In this document: piece after piece, positions 7,654-15,207 of the stretch | Layout: every line of letters begins with the position of its first letter | Position numbering within the stretch: the first letter of the stretch is position 1 | Source of the DNA: Moraxellaceae bacterium | GTDB taxonomy: Bacteria; Pseudomonadota; Gammaproteobacteria; Pseudomonadales; Moraxellaceae | DNA: 31,026 nucleotides | Direction of reading: 5' to 3' | NCBI GenBank assembly: GCA_003543245.1 | Contig: DPJB01000042.1 | Coordinates: 67,733 to 98,758 of the forward strand | Translations under genes and position numbers: made by a program | Notes under the pieces: generated by a model | What the model saw: the letters and a program-made list of their open reading frames with translations, nothing else | Told to the model about the DNA's origin: nothing | The model's database searches: none

Positions 7654-8572
7654 GTATCGTCAGGCGACCCTTCGGGCTACACACCAGCAACTGCGGGCCT
7701 TTGAAGTGACTGCCCGCCTGCTGTCGGTCACCCGGGCGGCGGAGGAACTTCACATCTCGCAACCCACGGTATCCATCCAGCTGCGGGAACTGGCCGAAAA
7801 TGTGGGCATGCCGCTGTTTGACCTGCAGGGACGCCGCCTGCAACTGACCCAGGCGGGGGAGGAACTGCTGGAAACAGTTCGAGAGGTATTTGCCGCCTGG
7901 AACCGCTTTGAATCGCGGATTGCCGAGCTGAAAGGGGTGCATCGCGGCACACTGCGTCTGGCGGCAGTGACCACGGCAGAGTACCTGTTGCCGCAGTTGC
8001 TGGGGCCCTTTTGCGAGGCCTATCCGGGCGTAGAAGTACAACTGGCGGTGGAAAACCGGGCCGCCATTATCGAGCGGCTGGACAAGAATCTGGATGATCT
8101 GACGGTGATGATGCTGCCGCCGAATGACGAGCGCCTGCGCACCCTGCCCTTCATGGAAAGCCCGCTGGTGGTGATTGCTGCCCAGGGGCATCGACTGCAG
8201 GGCAAGAAGCTGTCACTGGCCAGCATGAAAGGAGAGCGCTGGCTACTGCGTGAAACCGGATCGGGCGGGCGGCAAATGGTGGAAGAGCACTTTGCCCGTG
8301 AAGGCTTTTCACCCCGAATTGCGATGGCACTGGGCAGTAACGAAGCGATCAAGCATGCCGTTGCAGGCGGGCTGGGTATTACGGTGCTGTCGCGTCACGC
8401 CCTGGGCCGGGACCCGTCAACACAGGGACTGGTGGAGCTGAACGTGAAGGGGTTTCCGTTACCGGGGGAATTCTGTTTTGTGATGCGCGAGGGCCGCCGT
8501 CTCTCTCCTGCTGCTGAAGCCTTCCTGCAGTTTGCGAAGGAACAGTTGAGCCAGCACAAGCAGGCGCATTAA
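7652..8572 (+). CDS. LysR-family transcriptional regulator (CbbR-like)
   Basis: A 306-residue regulator. The winged helix-turn-helix lies at about 13-70, with recognition helix around ISQPTVSIQLRELAE, and a periplasmic-binding-protein-like co-inducer domain fills about 95-300. The ISQPTVS-QL pattern resembles CbbR-type members rather than CysB, whose DNA-binding helix reads differently. It is divergent from cysDN with palindromes between, so control of cysDN is the natural inference. The ATG has no Shine-Dalgarno sequence. TAAAAT (7643-7648) lies only four bases before it, so the message may be leaderless. A downstream start would remove part of the DNA-binding domain. A terminator follows. 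Confidence 0.85.
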   Translation: MYRQATLRATHQQLRAFEVTARLLSVTRAAEELHISQPTVSIQLRELAENVGMPLFDLQGRRLQLTQAGEELLETVREVFAAWNRFESRIAELKGVHRGTLRLAAVTTAEYLLPQLLGPFCEAYPGVEVQLAVENRAAIIERLDKNLDDLTVMMLPPNDERLRTLPFMESPLVVIAAQGHRLQGKKLSLASMKGERWLLRETGSGGRQMVEEHFAREGFSPRIAMALGSNEAIKHAVAGGLGITVLSRHALGRDPSTQGLVELNVKGFPLPGEFCFVMREGRRLSPAAEAFLQFAKEQLSQHKQAH

Positions 8573-8604
8573 CAGGCATGATCGGGGCGCAAACAGCAGG
8601 CAAT

Positions 8605-8633
8605 AAAAAAGGGCCGGATGACGGCCCTTTTTT
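8605..8633 (+). terminator. Intrinsic terminator after the LysR gene
   Basis: A 12 bp perfect stem, AAAAAAGGGCCG / CGGCCCTTTTTT, with a GATGA loop, 33 bases past the stop. It is symmetric and may also stop transcripts arriving from the TraF-like gene on the other strand. Confidence 0.93.
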
Positions 8634-8774
8634 GTACTGCCCAATAAGTAGAGGCTAGCGACGACGTACTACCAGCGGCCGGCTTGCTACCACCTTAACA
8701 CCGGCAGCGACAATATTGGCATCCACCCCAGCTACCAGTAGCTACCATCTATTTACATTTTCGCCCCCACTAAA
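8634..8774. other. Short gap with GCTACCA repeats and a possible gene remnant
   Basis: GCTACC recurs at 8686, 8731 and 8741. On the minus strand a 28-codon open stretch ends at a TAG near 8660; its translation (ending ASRPLVVRRR) looks protein-like, but it has no ribosome site and is too short to assign. It may be a decayed gene end or chance. Confidence 0.3.
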
Positions 8775-9959
8775 TCAGATCTTGAAGCCAATCTGCAGTG
8801 CCGCCCCGTAAGTATCGCCCTCACCCGTCATGCCAGAAATGTCGATGTTGAAGCGGTCAAACGGTGTAATGCCAAGGCCGACTGTGAACATGTCCGAGAC
8901 ATTATCCTTGAGGTCGGCACGGTAGCCGGTCCGCAGGTGGAAGTGGCGACCTGCCGAGAACTCGAGACCAAGACGGGCAAACTGTGCATCGGTCAGCAGG
9001 TCGTAGCCATTACGCTGGGTTAGGTCGACATTGCCTTCGGCCTTTACCCAGCTATTGGCGTAGCCCACGGCTGCGGTCAGCACAGGCTCCATTTTGTATT
9101 CGGTCGTAATGCCGGTATCCACGCCGTTGAACTGGCGATTGGGACCATCAAACGTCTGCGGTACAAGATTCTCGATGGTGCCTGCCACCACATACTGCTG
9201 TTGATCGCCCAGACGCATCGTGGCGCCAAGGTCGACGTTGAATGCGGAATGCGATTCCAGGAACTTTTCTTCGTCAGTGACATCTGCCGTATCAGAGTTG
9301 GCAATGCGCTCACTGTAGGAGTACAGCTCGATCTTCTGTGCCTTGACGGTGGCGCCCAGCTCCAGACCATTGCCAAGCGAGTGGCCAAACATCAGGCCGG
9401 CTTCTGCCAGGCCAACAGCCGAGGCCGTGACGACAGACTGCAGATCATCCTGGGTTACACCCGGCACCTGGTTTTCAATGTCCTGCAGAATGGCCAGATC
9501 ACCGGCAGCGCGCTCGAATACCGCACCAATCACCGCCTTGCCCTTGACAACCAGCGCGGCTGGCAATGTCTTGTTGGGAATGCCCAACAGAATGGAGGTA
9601 CCTACTTCTGCCTGCACGATCTTGTTGTCGATGGTGCCCATCAGATCAAAGACCGTCTGCGAGTCGCCGGGCTGCGGGTTTGCTTCCAGCGCATCCAGGC
9701 TATCCTGCACATCATCCGTCGCTTCCAGCATGCCGTCCTTGTCGGAGGCAAACACTCCTGCATTCAGCGCAAAACTGAAGTCGTCATTCTCGTCAAAACG
9801 GTTGATCAGGGCAGGATTGAGTACGGCCTGATTGTATTCGCCCATTGTGAGGCCGGCGCCGCCACGGCCCATGCTGCGGGCATCGTAGATATCGGCAAGA
9901 GTCAGTGCAGGTACCGCGCTCAGGGCGGCAACAGAAACAGCTAGCGAGAGCTTACGCAT
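8775..9959 (-). CDS. TraF-like outer-membrane protein (PF13729-type)
   Basis: A 394-residue exported protein. The signal peptide spans 1-22 (MRKLSLAVSV... ending ALTLA), then DIYDARSMGRGGAGLTMGEY and NPALINRF, the opening typical of the family annotated 'conjugal transfer protein TraF' (PF13729). The rest alternates short polar and hydrophobic strands, including GATVKAQKIELYSYS, LRTGYRADL and a final AALQIGFKI, like a transport-type outer-membrane beta barrel. I start at the ATG at 9959, which has AAGGA seven bases upstream; a reading from 9980 adds seven residues before the signal peptide. No conjugation genes are nearby, so the family name is probably misleading. It is monocistronic with its own promoter. 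Function unknown. Confidence 0.82.
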   Translation of the reverse strand: MRKLSLAVSVAALSAVPALTLADIYDARSMGRGGAGLTMGEYNQAVLNPALINRFDENDDFSFALNAGVFASDKDGMLEATDDVQDSLDALEANPQPGDSQTVFDLMGTIDNKIVQAEVGTSILLGIPNKTLPAALVVKGKAVIGAVFERAAGDLAILQDIENQVPGVTQDDLQSVVTASAVGLAEAGLMFGHSLGNGLELGATVKAQKIELYSYSERIANSDTADVTDEEKFLESHSAFNVDLGATMRLGDQQQYVVAGTIENLVPQTFDGPNRQFNGVDTGITTEYKMEPVLTAAVGYANSWVKAEGNVDLTQRNGYDLLTDAQFARLGLEFSAGRHFHLRTGYRADLKDNVSDMFTVGLGITPFDRFNIDISGMTGEGDTYGAALQIGFKI

Positions 9960-10054
9960 GAAAGCATCCTTGTTTAACAAATGGTTGAGCTAATGATTGA
10001 ACTAGTGATTATCCGGGTCATGCCCGCCGCGTGACTGGGCGGTACAGAAAGGGC

Positions 10055-10083
10055 GTTATAGCATCCGGGCAAGGGACGGCCAA
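10055..10083 (-). promoter_or_regulatory. Promoter of the TraF-like gene
   Basis: Minus strand: -35 TTGGCC (10083-10078), 17-base spacer, extended -10 TGC-TATAAC (TATAAC at 10060-10055). It begins 33 bases past the livF stop and leaves about a 90-base leader before the ATG at 9959. Confidence 0.7.
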
Positions 10084-10115
10084 CCCCATGCCTGAAAAGA
10101 TGCGCAAAAGCCGTT

Positions 10116-10826
10116 TTAGTGACCCAGATAGGCCGCTTTTACTCGCTCGTCGGCTGCCAGCTCTGCAGCAGGACCGCTCAGTGTGATGGCCCCGGATTCC
10201 ATGACATAGGCACGATTGGCGGCAGCCAGTGCCAGGCGGGCGTTCTGTTCGATCAGCAGAATGGCGACGCCGTCAGCATTGATGGTGCGGATAATCCCGA
10301 AGATCTTTTCGACCATGAGCGGTGCCAGCCCCATGGACGGCTCGTCCAGCAGCAACAGGCGTGGACGGCTCATGAGTGCACGACCAATGGCCAGCATCTG
10401 CTGCTCGCCACCGGACAAGGTACCGGCCAGCTGATGCTCGCGTTCCTTGAGACGGGGAAAAAGGCCGTAGGATTTTTGCAGATCGGCTGCAATACCGGCA
10501 CGATCATGACGGTGATAGGCACCCATCAGCAGGTTTTCGGCCACGGTCAGCCGGGCAAACACACCACGGCCTTCCGGCACCAGCGCCAGACCCAGTCGTA
10601 CCCGATCATGCGCAGGCAGCTTCACCAGATCATGACCGGCATACTGCATGCTGCCACTGGCCGGCGTGAGCAAACCACCCAGTGTGTTGAGTGTGGTTGT
10701 CTTGCCAGCACCGTTGGCACCAATCAGTGTCACCAGCTCGCCGTCTTCTACCGTGAGGCTGATGCCCTTGACGGCCTTGATGCCACCATAGGCAACCGAC
10801 AAATTGCTGATGGAAAGCAGACTCAT
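10116..10826 (-). CDS. livF: Branched-chain amino-acid ABC transporter, ATP-binding protein LivF
   Basis: One of two ATPases that power the LIV importer from the cytoplasmic side. The 236 residues hold Walker A GANGAGKTT (36-44), the ABC signature LSGGEQQ (137-143) and Walker B LLLLDEP (157-163). The short 'VPEGRGVF' block (83-90) and a C-terminus without the LivG extension mark it as LivF. The ATG overlaps the livG stop by four bases. It is the last gene of the transcript; no clear intrinsic terminator follows, and the next promoter starts within 33 bases. Confidence 0.94.
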   Translation of the reverse strand: MSLLSISNLSVAYGGIKAVKGISLTVEDGELVTLIGANGAGKTTTLNTLGGLLTPASGSMQYAGHDLVKLPAHDRVRLGLALVPEGRGVFARLTVAENLLMGAYHRHDRAGIAADLQKSYGLFPRLKEREHQLAGTLSGGEQQMLAIGRALMSRPRLLLLDEPSMGLAPLMVEKIFGIIRTINADGVAILLIEQNARLALAAANRAYVMESGAITLSGPAAELAADERVKAAYLGH

Positions 10827-11593
10827 ACCGCACCACTCCCCAGATAGGCTTCGATCACACGCGGGTTCGACTGCACATCGGCTGGCACGCCTTCTGCGAT
10901 CAGTTCGCCAAAATCCAGCACGGCAACGCGCTCACACAAACCCATGATGAGTTTTACATCGTGCTCGATCAGCAACACGGTAATGCCATCGGCCTTGATG
11001 CGGGCAATCAGCTCACGCAGACCGGAGGTTTCGGTCGGATTCATGCCGGCGGCCGGTTCGTCCAGCGCAAGCAGTTTCGGTTCGGTAGCCAGTGCACGGG
11101 CAATTTCGAGACGACGCTGATCACCGTAGGAAAGCTCGCGCGCCAGCTTATTGGCCGACGCTTCTATGCCGACATAGCGCAACAGATCAAATGCCCTGGT
11201 ACGAATGCCCTGCTCTTCGGCCCGGGCACGCGGGTGACGCAGGATGGCGCCAATCACACCTGTGCGGGTTTTGCCGTGACGGGCAACCATGACGTTTTCG
11301 AGCGCCGTCATGTGATTGAACAGACGGATGTTCTGGAAGGTACGGGCAATGCCGCGCGCAACAATCTGGTGCGGCTTGGTCTTAAGCGGCATGGCGGTAC
11401 CCGCCAGAATCCGTTCACCCGCCTCGGCCTGGTACAGGCCGGTAATCACATTGAACAACGTGGTCTTGCCAGCACCGTTAGGGCCGATCAATCCGTACAC
11501 GCAGCCCTGGGGAATGGTGATGCTGACGTTATTGAGCGCCTTGAGTCCGCCGAAGCGTTTCTCGATGTTTTTCAGGACGAGCAGGTCAGTCAT
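10823..11593 (-). CDS. livG: Branched-chain amino-acid ABC transporter, ATP-binding protein LivG
   Basis: The partner ATPase of LivF. In 256 residues it has Walker A GPNGAGKTT (37-45), signature LSYGDQ (154-159) and Walker B LLALDEP (174-180), plus the LivG-specific GIARTFQNIRLF block (81-92) and a charged insertion near 105-135. The C-terminal AEGVPADVQSNPRVIEAYLG is typical of LivG. Its ATG lies inside the livM 3' end (8-base overlap), consistent with translational coupling. Confidence 0.95.
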   Translation of the reverse strand: MTDLLVLKNIEKRFGGLKALNNVSITIPQGCVYGLIGPNGAGKTTLFNVITGLYQAEAGERILAGTAMPLKTKPHQIVARGIARTFQNIRLFNHMTALENVMVARHGKTRTGVIGAILRHPRARAEEQGIRTRAFDLLRYVGIEASANKLARELSYGDQRRLEIARALATEPKLLALDEPAAGMNPTETSGLRELIARIKADGITVLLIEHDVKLIMGLCERVAVLDFGELIAEGVPADVQSNPRVIEAYLGSGAV

Positions 11594-12650
11594 GACTCAA
11601 CTCCTCCTTGCGTCGCGAGGACGGCCACAATCCGGCAGGGCGGAACAGCATGACGACAATCAGCGCCAGTCCGAACAGCAGCATGCGCAGGTTTTCCGGA
11701 TCGACCACCATGCGCCCGAACAGTTCGCGCTGCAGGGGATTGATGATGGCGCGCAGGAACTCCGGCGTAATGGTGAGCAGCACGGCGCCAAGGATGACAC
11801 CGGGAATATTGCCCATGCCACCCAGCACCACCATGCACACCACCATCACGGATTCCATCAGCGTGAAGGATTCGGGACTGACAAACCCCTGAAAGGCGGC
11901 AAACAGGCCCCCGGCCACACCACCAAAGCTGGCGCCCATGGCAAAGGCCAGCAGCTTGACGTTACGTGTGTTGATGCCCATGGCCTGCGCGGCAATCTCG
12001 TCTTCGCGGATGGCCACCCAGGCACGACCAATGCGTGAATTCTCCAGGCGGATGCAGATGAAAATGGTGAGCAGCGCCAAGACCAGAAACAGGTAGTAAT
12101 AGGCGTAGTCACTGCTGAAACGCGTACCAAACAGGGTGAACCCTTTTTCCAGCTGATACCCGAACAGACTGACACCATCAATCAGGTTGATGCCCTGCGG
12201 ACCATTGGTAATGTTTACCGGACGATCAAGGTTGTTCATGAACAGGCGCACGATCTCGCCAAAACCCAGCGTGACAATGGCGAGGTAGTCGCCGCGTAAC
12301 CGCAAGGTTGGTGCACCCAGCGTGGCACCGGCAATGCAGGCAATGGCGGCACCTGCCGGCAGGATCATCCATGCGGATACATGCAGGTCGAAATGCGGCG
12401 AGGCCAGTATGGCAAACAGGTAGGCGCCCACGGCATAAAAGGCAATATAGCCAAGATCGAGCAGGCCGGCGTAGCCCACCACAATGTTCAGCCCCAGCGC
12501 GAGCATGGCGTAGAGCAAGACAAAATCGAGAATGCGTACCCAGGAATTACCAAAGCCCGCACCGATCACGAAGGGTGCAATGACCAGCGCAATGGCAATG
12601 GCGGCGTAGGCAACCCAGAGTCTGGCCGGGGACTTTGACTGAAACATCAT
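11586..12650 (-). CDS. livM: Branched-chain amino-acid ABC transporter, permease LivM
   Basis: An inner-membrane permease subunit that forms the translocation path with LivH. The 354 residues have about eight to ten hydrophobic segments from residue 10 onward. The hallmark block is ALGLNIVVGYAGLLDLGYIA (about 52-71), and the late ATPase-coupling loop runs from NSRIGRAWVAIREDEIAAQAMGI. A double ATG (12650 and 12647) opens the gene; the first overlaps the livH TGA. Confidence 0.94.
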   Translation of the reverse strand: MMFQSKSPARLWVAYAAIAIALVIAPFVIGAGFGNSWVRILDFVLLYAMLALGLNIVVGYAGLLDLGYIAFYAVGAYLFAILASPHFDLHVSAWMILPAGAAIACIAGATLGAPTLRLRGDYLAIVTLGFGEIVRLFMNNLDRPVNITNGPQGINLIDGVSLFGYQLEKGFTLFGTRFSSDYAYYYLFLVLALLTIFICIRLENSRIGRAWVAIREDEIAAQAMGINTRNVKLLAFAMGASFGGVAGGLFAAFQGFVSPESFTLMESVMVVCMVVLGGMGNIPGVILGAVLLTITPEFLRAIINPLQRELFGRMVVDPENLRMLLFGLALIVVMLFRPAGLWPSSRRKEELSHD

Positions 12651-13576
12651 GGCCGCTCCGCCACGCGCTCGCCCATCAGGCCGGATGGCCTGAACACGAG
12701 CACCAGAATAAGCACCATAAAGGCAAACACATCCTGATACTGGCTACCCAGAAAACCGCCAGTAACATCGCCGATATAACCCGCCCCCAGAGACTCGATG
12801 ATCCCCAGCAACAAGCCGCCGATGACGGCACCGGCCAGATTGCCGATACCACCAAGCACGGCCGCAGAGAAGGCTTTAAGCCCCAGCATGAAACCCATGT
12901 AGGCATGTGCCTGCCCGTAATTGGCCGCGACCATTACGCCAGCCACCGCCCCCAGGCACGACCCCAGAATGAAGGTCATGGAAATCACGTGATTCACATT
13001 CACGCCCATTAGCGAGGCTACTTGCGGGCTTTGTGCCGTGGCGCGCATGGCACGGCCGAGCTTGCTGCGATTCACCAGCAACATGAGCCCGCCCATGATG
13101 AGGGTCGCCAGTACGATGATGAGGATTTGCAGCGAGGTAATGGAGGCACCCAGAAACTTGTGCGGTGTTGCGGGCAGGATGTCCGGAAAGGCCACGTACT
13201 GACGTCCCCAGATAATCATCGCCAGATTCTGCAGCACAATGGAAACGCCAATGGCCGTGATCAGTGGGGCCAGTCGCGGTGCGTTACGCAGGGGCCGATA
13301 GGCAATACGCTCGATACTGAACCCCAGCAGGGCACAGGCGGGAATCGCCATGAGCAGGCTGACGCCCACCAGCATGAGCCCGGGCAAATCGACACCGTGG
13401 CCGATCAGGATATTGAGACAGGTAATGGTGATCATGGCGCCGATCATCACGATCTCGCCGTGAGCGAAATTGATGAGGCCGAGAATGCCGTAGACCATGG
13501 TGTAGCCCAGCGCAATCAGGGCATAGATGCTGCCGAGAATGAGGCCGTTGATGAGCTGTTGTACCAGGATGTCCAC
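12647..13576 (-). CDS. livH: Branched-chain amino-acid ABC transporter, permease LivH
   Basis: The second permease subunit, 309 residues. The N-terminus LINGLILGSIYALIALGYTM (about 8-27) followed by INFAHGEIVMIGA is diagnostic of LivH, and the coupling loop is RSKLGRAMRATAQSPQVASLMG. The start is a GTG (13576) with AGGGA about 12 bases upstream, so initiation may be modest. It is separated from livK by 216 bp containing a REP-like inverted repeat, which may set its level below livK. Confidence 0.93.
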   Translation of the reverse strand: MDILVQQLINGLILGSIYALIALGYTMVYGILGLINFAHGEIVMIGAMITITCLNILIGHGVDLPGLMLVGVSLLMAIPACALLGFSIERIAYRPLRNAPRLAPLITAIGVSIVLQNLAMIIWGRQYVAFPDILPATPHKFLGASITSLQILIIVLATLIMGGLMLLVNRSKLGRAMRATAQSPQVASLMGVNVNHVISMTFILGSCLGAVAGVMVAANYGQAHAYMGFMLGLKAFSAAVLGGIGNLAGAVIGGLLLGIIESLGAGYIGDVTGGFLGSQYQDVFAFMVLILVLVFRPSGLMGERVAERP

Positions 13577-13701
13577 GTGTGTGCTGATTCCCTGTCGAGT
13601 CCTTGCCAGTGCTGTCTGGAGGCAATACCGGCCCTCCCCTTTGCAACCGGCGAAGGTTACGCAGGAATCAGGCTGGACTCAACGGGAAAACTGACGAAAG
13701 C

Positions 13702-13781
13702 GTTCGTGGCTGAAGCCACTCCCACAGGAAACCCTGCGGGAGTGGCTTTGCCCCTGTGGCACTCAGAGCGCAGCCACGAAC
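13702..13781 (-). repeat. REP-like inverted repeat, copy A, between livK and livH
   Basis: Nested dyads: GTTCGTGGCTG (13702-13712) pairs with CAGCCACGAAC (13771-13781), and AAGCCACTCCC (13713-13723) pairs with GGGAGTGGCTT (13738-13748). The GGGAGTGGCTTCAGCCACGAA pattern is like gammaproteobacterial REP sequences. Its right half, on the minus strand, matches 24777-24829 and 30298-30352. Confidence 0.85.
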
Positions 13782-13792
13782 AGGGCGACAGA

Positions 13793-15001
13793 TTATTTGA
13801 CAGGTGCAGCGACCGGAGTTGCCGCCGGCGCAGGGGCTGCCGGGCCACCAACCGTACGCTGCAGCTTCCAGATACCGCCTTCCACGCGATAGACCGAGAT
13901 GGCAGCGCTGGTAAGGTCGCCATTGGCATCAAAAGCGATAGTGGCAGTCACGCCGTCATGGCTGGTCTTTGACATTTCCGGCAGGAACTTTGCGGATTCG
14001 ACAGAACCGGCACGCTTCATGGCCTCGGCCACCACCATCATGGCGTCATAGCAGTACGGGGCGTACAGCTGGATCACACCGTACTTGGCCTCGAAACGCT
14101 TCTTGAACTCCGGGCCATGGGGCATAGAGTCCAGCGGCACACCGGGCAGCGAGGCGGTCACACCTTCGGCAGCCGGACCGGCCAGCTTCATGAACTCGGC
14201 GGTGTGGATGCCATCACCACCCATGAACTTTGCCGTCAGGCCCAGTGTCTTCATCTGCTTTGCCATGGGAGCACCCTGCCCGTCCATGCCTCCGTAGAAC
14301 AGCAGGTCGGGCGCCGTGCCCTTGATCTTGGTCAGGATGGCGGTGAAGTCCGAGGCCTTGTCGTTGGTGAACTCACGCACAATGATGGTGCCACCATTGG
14401 CAATGACGGCTTTCTCGAACTCGTCTGCCAGCCCCTGACCATAGGCGGTACGGTCATCAATGATCGCAATCTTCTTTGCGCCCAGATCCTTTACCGCAAA
14501 CTCACCCAGCGCCTTACCCTGCTGTACGTCATTGGCCATCACTCGGAAGGCGTTCTTGTAGCCCTGCAGGGTGTACTTGGGATTGGTGGCCGACGGCGAC
14601 ACCTGCACGATGCCGGCATCGTTATAGACACGTGACGAGGGAATGGTGGTGCCGGAATTGAGGTGGCCGATGATGACGTTGACGCCATCGTCCACAAACT
14701 TCTTGGCAACGGTGGTGGCAATGCGCGGATCGGCCTGGTCGTCTTCCGAGATCAGCTCGAACGTCACCTTCTTGCCACCCACTTCAAAGCCGCTGGCGTT
14801 GAGGTCTTCGATGGCCAGACGCACGCCGTTTTCGTTGTCCTTGCCCAGATGCGCCTGCGGACCTGTCAGCGGAGAGGCATGACCCACCCTGACCACCAGC
14901 GGACCATCTGCCTTGGCGGCAGTAGCGGCATCTTCTTTCTTGCTGCAGGCGGCGAGGCCAACAGCAGCAGCAAGTACTGCAAGGGTGAGAATCTTCTTCA
15001 T
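13793..15001 (-). CDS. livK: Branched-chain amino-acid ABC transporter, substrate-binding lipoprotein
   Basis: The receptor that captures Leu/Ile/Val or a related amino acid and delivers it to LivHM. Of 402 residues, 1-18 form a lipoprotein signal peptide with lipobox LAAC and Cys19 as the acylation site. E. coli LivK is soluble periplasmic, so here the protein should be anchored to a membrane. The type-I binding fold follows, with ASPLTGPQAHLGKDNENG and IDDRTAYGQGLADEFEKA. The last ~20 residues are an Ala/Pro-rich tail (AAPAPAATPVAAPVK), probably disordered. AGGGA lies eight bases before the ATG. Substrate specificity is inferred from operon membership. Confidence 0.92.
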   Translation of the reverse strand: MKKILTLAVLAAAVGLAACSKKEDAATAAKADGPLVVRVGHASPLTGPQAHLGKDNENGVRLAIEDLNASGFEVGGKKVTFELISEDDQADPRIATTVAKKFVDDGVNVIIGHLNSGTTIPSSRVYNDAGIVQVSPSATNPKYTLQGYKNAFRVMANDVQQGKALGEFAVKDLGAKKIAIIDDRTAYGQGLADEFEKAVIANGGTIIVREFTNDKASDFTAILTKIKGTAPDLLFYGGMDGQGAPMAKQMKTLGLTAKFMGGDGIHTAEFMKLAGPAAEGVTASLPGVPLDSMPHGPEFKKRFEAKYGVIQLYAPYCYDAMMVVAEAMKRAGSVESAKFLPEMSKTSHDGVTATIAFDANGDLTSAAISVYRVEGGIWKLQRTVGGPAAPAPAATPVAAPVK

Positions 15002-15054
15002 GGAACGCGTCCCTGGTGGTTGTCCGGGCTCTTCTGACCCGTTAGTGATGGCGG

Positions 15055-15082
15055 ATTATTGCCCGGCAGGCGATGTCTGCAA
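15055..15082 (-). promoter_or_regulatory. Candidate livK promoter
   Basis: Minus strand: -35 TTGCAG (15082-15077), 16-base spacer, -10 AATAAT (15060-15055), giving a leader of about 47 bases before the livK ATG. Confidence 0.6.
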
Positions 15083-15207
15083 AGGGGCAACCACTACCGG
15101 ATGCAAGCAAGTGTTGCGCCAGCGTGTGGCTGGATGACAGCTGTTACCGGTAAACTACCCGCCACAATGATGCAGCCCGATGCGGCCCCAGGCAGACCTG
15201 ACCCCTC

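Noticed and set aside
8727..8757. 17-codon Cys-rich reading frame (minus strand)
   Set aside because: No ribosome site or promoter; it comes from the GCTACC repeats read in one frame.
13022..13972. 316-codon plus-strand ORF opposite livH and the livK end
   Set aside because: Spans two real genes and the REP-like repeat; low-complexity His/Gln-rich shadow sequence.
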